From: Photobacterium sp. DA100 | Lineage (GTDB): Bacteria; Pseudomonadota; Gammaproteobacteria; Enterobacterales; Vibrionaceae | Length of the DNA: 64,000 nt | Direction of reading: 5' to 3' | Assembly (NCBI RefSeq): GCF_029223585.1 | Contig: NZ_CP119423.1 | Coordinates: 2,046,001 to 2,110,000, forward strand | Shown here: positions 1-8,617 of the stretch, piece by piece | Position numbering within the stretch: position 1 is the first letter of the stretch | Layout of the letters: the number at the start of each line of letters is the position of its first letter | Translations under genes and position numbers: made by a program | The notes under the pieces: generated by a model | The model's input: the letters and a program-made list of their open reading frames with translations, nothing else | Database searches by the model: none | What the model was told of the DNA's origin: nothing

Positions 1-86
1 GGTAAAAACGCTAACAACCACCATGGCCGCAAAAAGTGAAATTGAGATAGCTCTCCACCATCAAAGAAAATAAATAGATCACTCAC
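1..86 (-). CDS. BatB-like VWA protein, N-terminal part only (cut by window edge)
   Basis: Reading the minus strand from a GTG at 86-84 gives about 28 residues, including the stretch SQFHFLRPWWLLAFL. This matches the start of the complete BatB/BatC-like protein at 19338-21038 (SQFHFIRPLWLLVLVP). A GAGGAGA ribosome-binding site lies inside the end of batA, whose TAG stop is one base away, so the two genes are tightly coupled. The short piece is a hydrophobic membrane anchor; the VWA and TPR parts would lie outside the window. The call rests on homology to the second operon and on identical gene order. Confidence 0.75.
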   Translation of the reverse strand, partial: MSDLFIFFDGGELSQFHFLRPWWLLAFL

Positions 87-87
87 T

Positions 88-1122
88 CTATCTCTCCTCT
101 TTTTGTGCATGCTTCTGGATAGTGTGCATGTTCATTTGACGACGCTTACCCTTGGTAAGACGTACCAGCATAATGAGCATAAGCGCGACTAATTGTGTCA
201 CGAGGCTAAAACCAAATATCCAGTGGTGCAGACTGTACTTAGGCCGATGGGTCAAAACTTCAAACTCCTTCTGTTCCAACTGCTCGATGGCTAAATAGGC
301 TTGCTCCAGCTCAGAGCGATTCATGGCGTGATACATTTGGCCCCCTGTAATTGCTGCCACTTTCTCTAGTGTTGGCAGATCCATTTTGTAACGTCCCTCG
401 GTACTTGGGTCTCCGATTGCGATCGCATAAATTTTCACACCATATTTGGCTGCAATTTCCGCAGCCTTTAAGGGGGGCATTTTAGAGCTGGTGTCGTCGC
501 CATCCGTCAATAGAATCATTACACGCTGCTTGCTCTGCTCTTGCTCAAAAAGCGAGATTGATAACCCAATGGCATCACCAAATGCCGTTTGAAACCCCGC
601 GTACCCCAACTGCACCTGAGTGAGCAAGGATTGCCAAGTCGCAATATCTTCGGTAAAAGGGGCCTGCACGTAAGGCGCATCGGCAAAGAGAATGAGGCCT
701 AAACGATCGTGTTGACGACGAGCAGCAAACTCACCCAACACTTGTTTTGCAACCGTTAGTCGATCGTGTTTATGGCCCTGCTTATCGGTAAAGTCTCTCT
801 CAGACATTGAACCAGAAAGGTCAAGCGCCACCATAATTTCTCTGGCTGATTTCTTTTGCTCGACGGGATCCCCGAGCCACATTGGTTTAGCAAGCGCTAC
901 AACCAGAGCGAGATAGCTTACGATAACTAAGATCCACTGCACTTTACGACGTTGCAAAAGGCTTGCGGCTTCCGACGCTTCTTCACCGGAGATTGATAAC
1001 AGCCGTTCAAAAAACGGGACTTGCAAGGCACTTTTTTGCTCTTTGTAAGGAGAGACGAAACGATATACGAAGTAAGGCAACACAATCAACACAAACGCCC
1101 AAGGCGCATCAAACTCAATCAC
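88..1122 (-). CDS. BatA-like VWA-domain membrane protein (operon 1)
   Basis: A 344-residue protein with membrane segments near residues 8-25 and 62-82, a von Willebrand factor A domain at about 90-280, and a C-terminal membrane helix near 305-325. The metal-binding MIDAS signature is seen as DLSGSMSERD around residue 104, with a later LLTDGDD. BatA proteins are membrane-anchored, with the VWA domain outside the cytoplasmic membrane, and act with MoxR ATPases; in Bacteroides the Bat proteins were linked to aerotolerance, but the mechanism is unclear. The start overlaps the end of the DUF4381 gene by 8 bases, as expected for translational coupling. It is clearly paralogous to the protein at 21031-22074. 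Confidence 0.85.
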   Translation of the reverse strand: MIEFDAPWAFVLIVLPYFVYRFVSPYKEQKSALQVPFFERLLSISGEEASEAASLLQRRKVQWILVIVSYLALVVALAKPMWLGDPVEQKKSAREIMVALDLSGSMSERDFTDKQGHKHDRLTVAKQVLGEFAARRQHDRLGLILFADAPYVQAPFTEDIATWQSLLTQVQLGYAGFQTAFGDAIGLSISLFEQEQSKQRVMILLTDGDDTSSKMPPLKAAEIAAKYGVKIYAIAIGDPSTEGRYKMDLPTLEKVAAITGGQMYHAMNRSELEQAYLAIEQLEQKEFEVLTHRPKYSLHHWIFGFSLVTQLVALMLIMLVRLTKGKRRQMNMHTIQKHAQKEER

Positions 1123-1624
1123 GCTTCACCTCATGATGTTGGATCCAATGACGGACTGCTTTGAAGCATTCCTGCCATTGCAGCTCGGAGTTAGACTCAG
1201 CACGGTTATAAGCTAGCGTGGCGAGCATCCCCGAGTATCGAGTGGAGAATTGACTGTCAGGACAATGGGCATCTAGCCACTTCTCCCAGTCTTGGCCAAT
1301 CAATGGTGCCACCTCTTGACGAGGAAATGCATAAAGCGCAGTCCGTTTAAGTAACTGGGGTAACCGACTAAGACCTACATCCATATGCTGTAACTGCTGA
1401 AGTTCATGTAATGCAGCACGTCGATATGCGTTGGCAATGTATCGCTTGACTCGCAGATAGACTCGAAACGCAATCCAGAAAAGTAAAATAGCCAATAACA
1501 CGAACCAACCGGGCGCATTAGGCAGCCAAGAAATCCGCTCAGGCCCCCCTGCCTCTGCTAGATTACTGAGCAAAGGGTTCGTTCCGAGTGGCAAAATTGT
1601 CTCAAGTGATGTCGATATAGTCAT
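1115..1624 (-). CDS. DUF4381 domain membrane protein (operon 1)
   Basis: A 169-residue protein with one strong membrane segment around residues 38-60 (PGWFVLLAILLFWIAF) followed by a soluble basic helical part. Length, position between DUF58 and BatA, and the segment ISWLPNAPGW match the DUF4381 family that accompanies MoxR/Bat operons. ATG at 1624 is preferred over an upstream TTG because GGGGAGGG lies just before it. The function is unknown beyond membership of the Bat membrane complex. The paralogue in the window is at 22067-22660. Confidence 0.75.
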   Translation of the reverse strand: MTISTSLETILPLGTNPLLSNLAEAGGPERISWLPNAPGWFVLLAILLFWIAFRVYLRVKRYIANAYRRAALHELQQLQHMDVGLSRLPQLLKRTALYAFPRQEVAPLIGQDWEKWLDAHCPDSQFSTRYSGMLATLAYNRAESNSELQWQECFKAVRHWIQHHEVKRD

Positions 1625-1645
1625 ACAACATACCCTCCCCAATCT

Positions 1646-2617
1646 TTAAGCTTGTCGGCAAGCACTGAGTGCTTTTCTGAGTTGGTAATCTGCAGGCACA
1701 ACAGTATTTAATTTCAAAACGGGAATTCGATACTTACGTGCTGTATCGGTGAACTGCTCGATCGCGCGGGTGACATCTCGCGCAAACTCGGCTCTTAACT
1801 CGAGGTCTCGCCCCGATAACACGATTTGGTTGTGACCGTCGCTGAACACCGCCTTTCCTAGCTCAGCCATTTGGTGCTCAAGCGGATCGGATACATGGCA
1901 AAACACAACATCGTTGTGCTGACAAAGTACTTTGAACTGCTCTTCACTGTGCGTGTTGTAGCCGTATCCGTCAGTCACAAAAATCACCAAACTATCATGC
2001 TTGACCAATCGCTTCGCTTGGTGGAATAACTTTGCAAAAGAGCCTTGTTGTGAGTCATTAGCCGCCCCCACTCTCAGCTTGTGATTCATGGTCACTATCT
2101 GGTTGAGAATCTTAAGCACATGATTCGCGCTGCGTTGCGGCGCAATGGGAACGGCTCCGGAGTCGTTATACACAATCGCCCCCACTCTGTCGGTTGAGCC
2201 TACAGCTTTCCAAGCAATAAGTGCCGCCAACTCAGCTGCAATCACCGACTTCATTTTATGGGTGCTGCCAAAAAACATATTGCTTCTTTGGTCAACAAGC
2301 AGAAATACGTTCCGTTCGCGCTCCTCAGAAAATATCTTTACATGCGGCTTACCCGTTCGCATCGTCACTTTCCAGTCCATCGTTCGAATATCGTCACCAA
2401 TTCGATAATGGCGCATCTCTTCAAAGTTCAACCCCCTCCCTCTTAACTTCGACATATGGCGTCCTGCCAATAAACTGTTAATCGGTTGGTGAGGAAGAAA
2501 GTCAAAACCTGTTGCTTTAAACTTCATGCTTTGTAGTGATTTGAGCGATGTATAGATATTGGGATCTGGTTCGGACGGCTTTGTTGCCGAGGCTCTTACA
2601 AAAGAACGTAACGTCAT
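1646..2617 (-). CDS. DUF58 domain protein (operon 1)
   Basis: A soluble DUF58 protein of about 323 residues. The family hallmark GRGLNFEEMRHYRIGDDIR and the following DWKVTMRTGKPHVK segment are both present near residues 60-95, and a degenerate VWA fold follows (FLLVDQRSNMFF, later VIFVTDGYGY). DUF58 proteins are encoded beside MoxR ATPases and are thought to be their partners or substrates. The gene starts 11 bases after the moxR stop. ATG at 2617 has AAGGGC upstream; an in-frame GTG two codons earlier is the alternative. The same hallmark occurs in the paralogue at 22663-23625. Confidence 0.88.
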   Translation of the reverse strand: MTLRSFVRASATKPSEPDPNIYTSLKSLQSMKFKATGFDFLPHQPINSLLAGRHMSKLRGRGLNFEEMRHYRIGDDIRTMDWKVTMRTGKPHVKIFSEERERNVFLLVDQRSNMFFGSTHKMKSVIAAELAALIAWKAVGSTDRVGAIVYNDSGAVPIAPQRSANHVLKILNQIVTMNHKLRVGAANDSQQGSFAKLFHQAKRLVKHDSLVIFVTDGYGYNTHSEEQFKVLCQHNDVVFCHVSDPLEHQMAELGKAVFSDGHNQIVLSGRDLELRAEFARDVTRAIEQFTDTARKYRIPVLKLNTVVPADYQLRKALSACRQA

Positions 2618-2628
2618 GCCCACTGCCC

Positions 2629-3597
2629 TTATGCCACTGCAACTTGTGTAAGAATTTCATCAATGACGCGGTCAGGGCTGATACCTTCTGCCAATGCATC
2701 GTATGAGAGGATGAGCCGGTGTCGTAACACACTGTGAGCGACTGTTCGAACATCATCAGGATCGACAAACTGCTTCCCTTTAAGCCAGGCCATAGCGCGG
2801 GCACATTTATCTAATGCGATAGTTGCACGGGGACTAGAACCGACAGCAATCCAGTTCGCCAATTCAGATTCGCTGTAATTCTCAGGCTCTCGAGTAGCAA
2901 CAATGATGGCGACGATGTATTTCAATACAGCGTCGCTGCAGTGAATCTCGCGTATCTGTTTTCTAGCGTCAAAAATACACCGAGGGTCAATAGGTTGAAT
3001 CTCATTACCTTGAGGTTCCTCCTCTTCTCGAACCATCTTGATGATCCGCTCTTCTGCCATAAAATCGGGATAATCGAGATTAATTTTCATGATGAAGCGG
3101 TCCATCTGAGCTTCTGGCAAAGGATACGTCCCCTCTTGCTCTACCGGGTTCTGTGTTGCAAGCACCATGAATGGTTCTGGTAGTCGGTAGGTTTTACCCG
3201 CTACCGTCACTTGTCGTTCTTCCATAGCTTCTAGTAAGGCGGCTTGAACTTTGGCCGGGGAACGGTTGATTTCATCTGCCAGCAATAAATTGTTGAATAC
3301 AGGGCCTGCTTGAAACGTCAGCGTCGGTTTACCATCAACATCTTGATATACCTCAGTACCTGTTACATCTGACGGCAAAAGGTCAGGTGTAAATTGCACG
3401 CGCCCCAAACTAACATCCAAGATCTTAGATAGCGCTTTTATAGAGCGTGTCTTGGCAGTACCAGGTAAGCCCTCAAGTAAAACATTACCATTCGTCAGCA
3501 AAGCAATTAATAAGGTGTCTACCATATTTTCTTGACCAATCACTGATTTCGTTAACTGCTCCTTAATAAAGAGCATTTTATTTAATGATGTATTCAA
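2629..3597 (-). CDS. MoxR-family AAA+ ATPase (operon 1)
   Basis: A 322-residue AAA+ ATPase with Walker A GLPGTAKT (about residues 43-50), Walker B LLLADEINRSP, and the MoxR segments LATQNPVEQEGTYPLPEAQ and VGSSPRATIALDKCARA. MoxR proteins are cytoplasmic chaperone-like ATPases that act on VWA proteins. This is the first gene of the operon. The start is a TTG at 3597: from it, the distance to the conserved KSVIGQ is exactly that of the paralogue at 23638-24624, whereas the next ATG at 3576 has no ribosome-binding site. The start codon remains an inference; the family call is firm. Confidence 0.9.
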   Translation of the reverse strand: MNTSLNKMLFIKEQLTKSVIGQENMVDTLLIALLTNGNVLLEGLPGTAKTRSIKALSKILDVSLGRVQFTPDLLPSDVTGTEVYQDVDGKPTLTFQAGPVFNNLLLADEINRSPAKVQAALLEAMEERQVTVAGKTYRLPEPFMVLATQNPVEQEGTYPLPEAQMDRFIMKINLDYPDFMAEERIIKMVREEEEPQGNEIQPIDPRCIFDARKQIREIHCSDAVLKYIVAIIVATREPENYSESELANWIAVGSSPRATIALDKCARAMAWLKGKQFVDPDDVRTVAHSVLRHRLILSYDALAEGISPDRVIDEILTQVAVA

Positions 3598-3866
3598 ACT
3601 AATCTACCACCAATAATAAACTTCATGACAAATAAAACATAAACACTTACTATTTAAAATAAACCATATATCTAAGAAAAAGTTAAATAGATAGAATAAG
3701 TATCATCCAATAATCATCAGACAGTCAATGAAACTTACATTAATCTCTATGCAAATTAGTCATATCAATTATCAGCATTAATCGCTTCAACAAAGTTAAA
3801 AACTAAAATATCATTGATATCGTGTTATTTAGCCCCTTTTAAATCCAATAATTTTTAGGAATAAAA

Positions 3867-4922
3867 ATGAAAAAGATAGCAATTGCCGTCGCGGCTGGAC
3901 TCAGCCTTTTATCACTTCCAACACTGTCTGCGGAAGTAAGTACCTTGAGTGATTACTTCAACCAAGATGGCGTTATCGCAACATCAGAAAACTACCCTAC
4001 CCTTGAGTCCGCTCGTCAGTTTGTTAAAAACCAAGAAGTTGTTGGGGTAAACAATTTTCGCCATAAGCGTGAGCTAACACCACTGGATGAACAGGATGTG
4101 GTGCGAATGAATAGAGACACTTATTACTCCTTGGCAGTAATAGATGTATCAGAGGGCGCAACAGTTACTCTGCCAGAAATCCCAAAAGGGAAATACATGT
4201 CTATTCAAGGTGTCACGGAAGATCACCGCATTCTGCCAATGAAATATGGTGCAGGTACATTTGAGCTCAACACGACAAAAGGCGATCACCTCTACATTAT
4301 TGTCCGTCTTGACTCAACCTTTACAAAATCTGAAGCTCACGCAATACAAGACAAAATGGTCATTACGGCTCAGTCAAACAAGGTGTTCACGGCAGAACAG
4401 GTCAACAAAGCATCTTTTGAGCAGACGGAAAATGCATTGAAAGCCCAGATGCCTGCCATTTTCAAACGTGACGGAGCAACAGCATTAGTAGGAATGTTTA
4501 CCGCGCCAAATGATGCGTCAAAAGAGCTCTTCACTAAGGAGAAATATGCTGTTGGTGCCGCTGTTGGTTGGGGTGGTGCACAAATAGTTGATAACATTTA
4601 CGAAGTATCAGGTAACTACCCAGCCAACAAGTGTTATCAAGCAACGTTTGAAGATCCTCAAGACCAAGCTTTTTGGTCTGTAACTGTTTACAACAAACAA
4701 GGCTTCATGTTCAATGATGTGGCCAATATCAGCTCAAATACTGCGGATCGCAATACAGATGGCACCTACACGGTAAGCTTTGGTTGTGGTTCTGGTGCAC
4801 CAAATAACTTAGAAACTCAAAATAAGTCCGGTGAGTTTAACTTAGCATTCCGTCATTACATCCCTAGCCAAAAGGTAAAAGACGGCTACCGAATCTTACC
4901 ATTCGTAAAAGAAAAACAATAA
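3867..4922 (+). CDS. Secreted DUF1254/DUF1214 protein
   Basis: A 351-residue protein with a cleavable signal peptide (about residues 1-22, ending LPTLSA). The N-terminal half carries the DUF1254 pattern (VGVNNFRHKRELTPLDEQDVVRMNRDTYYSLAVIDV) and the C-terminal half DUF1214 (CYQATFEDPQDQAFWSVTVYN, then DGTYTVSFGCG). These domains usually occur together in periplasmic or cell-surface proteins of unknown biochemical role. This is the short form; the versions at 40072-43137 are about 500 residues. It stands alone, with its own terminator and a LysR gene directly after it, an arrangement repeated at 41644-44194. Confidence 0.82.
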   Translation: MKKIAIAVAAGLSLLSLPTLSAEVSTLSDYFNQDGVIATSENYPTLESARQFVKNQEVVGVNNFRHKRELTPLDEQDVVRMNRDTYYSLAVIDVSEGATVTLPEIPKGKYMSIQGVTEDHRILPMKYGAGTFELNTTKGDHLYIIVRLDSTFTKSEAHAIQDKMVITAQSNKVFTAEQVNKASFEQTENALKAQMPAIFKRDGATALVGMFTAPNDASKELFTKEKYAVGAAVGWGGAQIVDNIYEVSGNYPANKCYQATFEDPQDQAFWSVTVYNKQGFMFNDVANISSNTADRNTDGTYTVSFGCGSGAPNNLETQNKSGEFNLAFRHYIPSQKVKDGYRILPFVKEKQ

Positions 4923-4928
4923 AATAAT

Positions 4929-4958
4929 AAAGGCCACTCAACGTGGCCTTTATTATTT
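4929..4958 (+). terminator. Intrinsic terminator after the DUF1254 gene
   Basis: A perfect 9-bp stem AAAGGCCAC / GTGGCCTTT with a 5-base loop, followed by a T-rich stretch, begins six bases after the stop codon. It separates the DUF1254 gene from the LysR gene. Confidence 0.85.
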
Positions 4959-5118
4959 TATCGTCAATCAAGAATATTAAGCTAAAGGTATTAATAATTA
5001 AAATAACCTCCTCTGTTCAAAGACTTTGAACCCAAGCCTACCTTAAATAAAGAAGCTATCCTATAATTCAAAAACATCTGTATTGGCTTGCTTAAAATGA
5101 ACATTTTCTAAGGATAAT

Positions 5119-6060
5119 ATGAAAACTATCGAACAAGAGTTATCACGTATTGATCTTAACCTTCTGGTATCTTTAAGTGTTCTATTAAAAGAGAGGAACG
5201 TAACCCGGGCCGCTTCCGCCCTCTATCTCTCTCAGTCAGCCATGAGTCGAATCTTAGGTAAACTAAGAGATATCTTTCATGACCCTCTCTTTTATAGAGA
5301 ACCTAGTGGCCTAGTGCCTACTCAAAAGGCATTGGAGCTCGAAGCTGCGCTCAATGAGGCTCTATTCAATATAAAAAACATTGTAGATTCCTGCAGTTTC
5401 AGCCCTAAAAGCTGCAAACATACTTTTGCTGTCTCAGCCCCTCCTCTAATGAGCGAGTTGATATGTGGAAAACTCGGCGTAGCACTTTTCAACCAAGCAC
5501 CTAAAGCGAGCCTGGTCGAGTTCCCCACTACCAGGAACCCGACTCAGCAGTTAGTCGAGAGAACCATTGACTTTACTCTTCACATAGAAAAACCAATCAA
5601 CAAAGTGGATTTCATTTGTACTGAGATAGGCAAAATCCATCCAACATTTTATGTTTGTAGGCATCATCCTTTGGCCAGTCAAGAGGCTGTTACACTTGAG
5701 GAGTGCCTTGGTTATCGGTTTGTGGACCTCACGTTGGATATCCGCTCAATATCTGCGAGCCACAACCCAGTAGATCAATACTTAGAAAGCCATGGCCTCT
5801 ATAGAGATATCGCATTTAAAAGTGGTCAACTTAATTCCCTCATTAAGGTAATGAAACAAACCCCGACGATATTAGTATCTTCTAACTTACTTGCTAAAGT
5901 GAGTAATGAACTCATACCTTTAACATTGACGAAAGACAGCCTAGAGTTAAACTTTTCCATTTACTTAATTGAGCATAAGAGGACCTTAAATAGCCCTGCA
6001 CATCAATGGTTTAGAGAACTTGTACTTGAGCAAACAAAATCGGTACTAGTTGACGCTTAG
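5119..6060 (+). CDS. LysR-family transcriptional regulator paired with DUF1254
   Basis: A 313-residue LysR-type regulator. The N-terminal winged helix-turn-helix is at about residues 10-70 (NVTRAASALYLSQSAMSRILGKLRDIF, DPLFYRE), followed by the periplasmic-binding-like effector domain. An AAGGA site lies just before the ATG. It is homologous to the LysR regulator at 43265, which is also adjacent to DUF1254 genes; both begin with the unusual SRIDLNLL. It probably controls the preceding DUF1254 gene and itself, but the effector is unknown. Confidence 0.88.
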   Translation: MKTIEQELSRIDLNLLVSLSVLLKERNVTRAASALYLSQSAMSRILGKLRDIFHDPLFYREPSGLVPTQKALELEAALNEALFNIKNIVDSCSFSPKSCKHTFAVSAPPLMSELICGKLGVALFNQAPKASLVEFPTTRNPTQQLVERTIDFTLHIEKPINKVDFICTEIGKIHPTFYVCRHHPLASQEAVTLEECLGYRFVDLTLDIRSISASHNPVDQYLESHGLYRDIAFKSGQLNSLIKVMKQTPTILVSSNLLAKVSNELIPLTLTKDSLELNFSIYLIEHKRTLNSPAHQWFRELVLEQTKSVLVDA

Positions 6061-6110
6061 TCGCGGTGAGAAACACAAAGTAGCAAACTTAAACGCTTCT
6101 TGAAGAGATA

Positions 6111-6172
6111 TAAAAGGCCACTTATCAGAAATGTCGAAATTGATGAGTTCTCCTCATCTCTCTGGGCCTTTA
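6111..6172. terminator. Probable bidirectional terminator between convergent genes
   Basis: TAAAAGGCC at 6111 is complementary to GGCCTTTA ending at 6172, enclosing an inner GATGAG/CTCATC hairpin. It sits between the ends of two convergent genes (LysR and the diguanylate cyclase). The long loop makes it less certain than the other terminators here. Confidence 0.5.
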
Positions 6173-6181
6173 ATTAACCAA

Positions 6182-7312
6182 TCACTTTGTTATCGACTCG
6201 ATGTAATACCCATCCCGCCCACGGGACTTCACTTTATACATACAGTTATCTGCGATATCGAGATAAGCCTTAACTGGCTCGGTGGGTACCTCTATGTATA
6301 CACCCCCTGCACTGATACTCAAAGTCGCTTGGCGAGGATGCTGCAAACCTAATTGTCTCACAGCCTCACAAGCTTGGCTGGCTAAGATGTCCAGCCCCGA
6401 CTCCATCGGACCCGTCAAAAGCACAACGATTTCTTCACCACCATAGCGGGCAATCACATCCGAATGCCGTTTGAAGACAGTCCGTAGGGCCTGAGATACT
6501 TGCTTCAGGTAGGTATCCCCTATGGCATGGCCATAAACATCATTAACCTGTTTGAAATGGTCAATATCGATAAGTAATACACCAAGCTGGCATGATTGGC
6601 GGTCTTGGTTTAGCAAGGTCATTCTCTCTTGCAGATACCTTCTGTTGTATAAGCCGGTTACCTCGTCAATATAAGCATGGTAATTGAGCATGATATTTTT
6701 AGCTTCTATTTCCCTATTTAAAAGTACTGCTCTTGCCATCAATGTTTTTTTCTTCTGTTCATACAAATAGTCATTAACAAAGCACTTATAATTATTGATG
6801 GATAAATAGTTTAGCCAGAGGTACGTTGCAGACAATGAAAAATAATAGTTAGAATATAAAACAATATCAGAATGAAAAACAACAACCATTATATTAGCTT
6901 GAAAAACATAACTTGCATAAACCAACAATGAAAAAGCTGGTGAAAAAATCAATAATTTTGCTACCAAGGTTATCAGTATCAAACTAATTATTGAAATATC
7001 TGAAAACATGGATATGGATAAAGTGTGTATGGTAGCAACAATACTCACAATGACCAAGATCGCCATTTTCTGATAGATAGCAGCCTGTCCAAAAAATCGG
7101 CCAGCAACAAGCAAACCGATACCAACAAACGGAATAGCTAAAAGAAGTAACTGTTTTACATGCTCTTTTTCAATTTCGTTATCAATAATAATACTCTCAT
7201 CCAACCAGAGTTCAGTCACTTGTGACAAAATCACTGATATAGATATGACAGCAATAATGACCTGAAAGATTGACTTTCCATTATGTTTCTTTATATGTTG
7301 TTCTAGCTTCAT
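6182..7312 (-). CDS. Membrane diguanylate cyclase (GGDEF)
   Basis: A 376-residue protein. Several hydrophobic segments span about residues 15-175, forming a membrane sensor region with no recognised domain, followed by a cytoplasmic GGDEF domain at about 205-370. The active site is GGEEI at 291-295, a functional variant, and the product-inhibition I-site RHSD lies five residues before it (282-285). LLIDIDHFKQVND provides the metal-binding aspartates. It should make cyclic di-GMP from two GTP molecules. An unusual structured leader with a terminator-like hairpin precedes the gene (see 7333-7461), and a LysR gene is divergent. Confidence 0.92.
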   Translation of the reverse strand: MKLEQHIKKHNGKSIFQVIIAVISISVILSQVTELWLDESIIIDNEIEKEHVKQLLLLAIPFVGIGLLVAGRFFGQAAIYQKMAILVIVSIVATIHTLSISMFSDISIISLILITLVAKLLIFSPAFSLLVYASYVFQANIMVVVFHSDIVLYSNYYFSLSATYLWLNYLSINNYKCFVNDYLYEQKKKTLMARAVLLNREIEAKNIMLNYHAYIDEVTGLYNRRYLQERMTLLNQDRQSCQLGVLLIDIDHFKQVNDVYGHAIGDTYLKQVSQALRTVFKRHSDVIARYGGEEIVVLLTGPMESGLDILASQACEAVRQLGLQHPRQATLSISAGGVYIEVPTEPVKAYLDIADNCMYKVKSRGRDGYYIESITK

Positions 7313-7332
7313 ATTTTCCGTAAAACATAAAT

Positions 7333-7461
7333 AAAAAAAGCCTTTACATCATAAACATAAAGGCAAATCCCTAGCATATTGGTTCTTATTTGCTGTCACT
7401 CAGAGCTCTATCTCGAGATAGAAAAGACAGTCTCTCTTTTGCGAATGACGGCGTGATTATA
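7333..7461 (-). promoter_or_regulatory. Structured leader with internal terminator-like hairpin before the GGDEF gene
   Basis: On the minus strand a TATAAT box (7461-7456) predicts a start near 7449. The RNA would hold a 5-bp helix CTGTC/GACAG (7426-7430 with 7393-7397) enclosing a palindromic hairpin CTATCTCGAGATAG (7408-7421). A 7-bp stem GCCTTTA/TAAAGGC (7358-7364 with 7340-7346) follows, with seven U residues directly after it, ending about 20 bases before the cyclase start codon. This could be an attenuator or riboswitch-like element, or a separate small RNA ending before the gene. It does not match the GEMM-I cyclic di-GMP riboswitch motifs I know. Confidence 0.45.
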
Positions 7462-7479
7462 ACTTACTCATAATTATAT

Positions 7480-7500
7480 TTGGAATTACCGTTATTCCAA
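7480..7500. promoter_or_regulatory. Dyad TTGGAAT-N7-ATTCCAA, candidate LysR operator
   Basis: A perfect inverted repeat lies between the divergent diguanylate cyclase and LysR genes, about 80 bp before the LysR start and just upstream of the TATAAT box of the cyclase leader. It has the interrupted-dyad form typical of LysR operators. The most likely ligand is the product of the adjacent gene at 7582; this is inference. Confidence 0.5.
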
Positions 7501-7581
7501 CCAAGCTGTACATCAATCTTCTTTCATTTCACCAAATATTGGTAGATAATTCATTTATGGAATAATAGATATTATTGGATT

Positions 7582-8382
7582 ATGAATGATTTAAATACGC
7601 TCCATGTGTTTCTTGCGCTAATGCAGACTTGCTCTACGACCCGGGCCGCTCAAAAATTGGGGCGCTCTCAGTCTTATGTGTCCAAAGTGCTCGCTCAGCT
7701 ACGTGAAGAATTGGATGACCCGCTTTTTGTTCGAAGTGCGGAAGGGTTGACCCCGACTTCCTATGCAGTAAGTGTTGAGCCGAAGCTTCGTGCTGCTTTA
7801 GAGCAAGTCAACCAAGCCCTTGAGCCTGAGGAGTTTAACCCCAAATTTATCGATAAAATTACTTTACATATTGTCGAACCCTACCTCATTACCATTGGTA
7901 AAGATATCATTGATGCCATTCGCAAAGAATGCGATGCAGTCATTGATATTCGTCAGTGGAATGCACTTAGCGAAACAATGATACAACAAGAAGTTGTAGA
8001 CATCGGGATACATCTCTTAAGTAATAAAGCACAAACACTACATCAAAAACCACTTTTCAGAGGCTGTGCTTATTTTGAAGGAAACAAGAATGGAGATTAC
8101 ATAAAATACGTTATATCGGGCGTCAATGAGTTTGTTAACCGCTATGAGATGATAGACCCAGCCATTGAGCCGAAAATATACACTGACAACCATATTCTTA
8201 CTACTCAACTGATGGATCAGCACTATACCCTGCGCTATGCCCCAGACAGAGAGCAAAGCTTTGAGCATGACTTAGATCTTACCGTCGCAATCATTACCAA
8301 AGCCTCTCGCCGTCAATCTGAAAAGATTCAATGGCTTACAAAACTGCTAGTGCCCATTATTGAAACCTTCGAAGGCTACTAA
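7582..8382 (+). CDS. LysR-family regulator, short effector domain
   Basis: A 266-residue protein with a clear LysR winged helix-turn-helix at about residues 5-62 (CSTTRAAQKLGRSQSYVSKVLAQLREELDDPLFVRS). The C-terminal domain is shorter than usual (LysR proteins are typically about 300 residues), and its second half (from about 150) is hard to align with standard LysR effector domains. It is divergent from the diguanylate cyclase, with a strong dyad between them, so it may control both. The effector cannot be read from sequence. Confidence 0.85.
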   Translation: MNDLNTLHVFLALMQTCSTTRAAQKLGRSQSYVSKVLAQLREELDDPLFVRSAEGLTPTSYAVSVEPKLRAALEQVNQALEPEEFNPKFIDKITLHIVEPYLITIGKDIIDAIRKECDAVIDIRQWNALSETMIQQEVVDIGIHLLSNKAQTLHQKPLFRGCAYFEGNKNGDYIKYVISGVNEFVNRYEMIDPAIEPKIYTDNHILTTQLMDQHYTLRYAPDREQSFEHDLDLTVAIITKASRRQSEKIQWLTKLLVPIIETFEGY

Positions 8383-8477
8383 CTAAATAGACTATTCTTA
8401 TGGGAATTTCGGATATCATCAATTCCACAATAATCACTTATATAATCCTTTTAAATTTTCAACCTTTTAGATAAGTG

Positions 8478-8582
8478 ATGAACGATTCCCAACGAGTTAA
8501 GTTTTTAGTGCAACAGCACCTAAAAAGTGTCAGAAGCAAAGCATTAGCGCGTAATGCAAAAAAAAACAAAGCCAAATCATAA
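8478..8582 (+). CDS. Possible 34-residue basic protein
   Basis: An ATG at 8478 opens 34 codons ending in TAA at 8580-8582. The product is rich in lysine and arginine (for example VRSKALARNAKKNKAKS at its C-terminus) and predicted helical. The stop codon lies in the loop of the terminator that follows, a tight gene-terminator arrangement that supports expression. The ribosome-binding site is weak. I do not recognise the family. It could also be an untranslated RNA ending at the same terminator. Confidence 0.35.
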   Translation: MNDSQRVKFLVQQHLKSVRSKALARNAKKNKAKS

Positions 8583-8597
8583 AGATTTGGCTTTTTT
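8568..8597. terminator. Bidirectional intrinsic terminator
   Basis: The stem AAAGCCAAATC / GATTTGGCTTT has a 5-base loop, an A-run on the left and T6 on the right, so it can work in both directions. It serves the LysR/small-ORF side on the plus strand and the FadL gene, which ends at 8618, on the minus strand. Confidence 0.85.
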
Positions 8598-8617
8598 AAT
8601 GCGTTAACTCACGTCAT

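Noticed and set aside
7333-7461. GEMM-I cyclic di-GMP riboswitch
   Set aside because: The conserved motifs that I know from Vibrio examples are missing; only the general layout (leader plus terminator before a cyclic di-GMP gene) fits.
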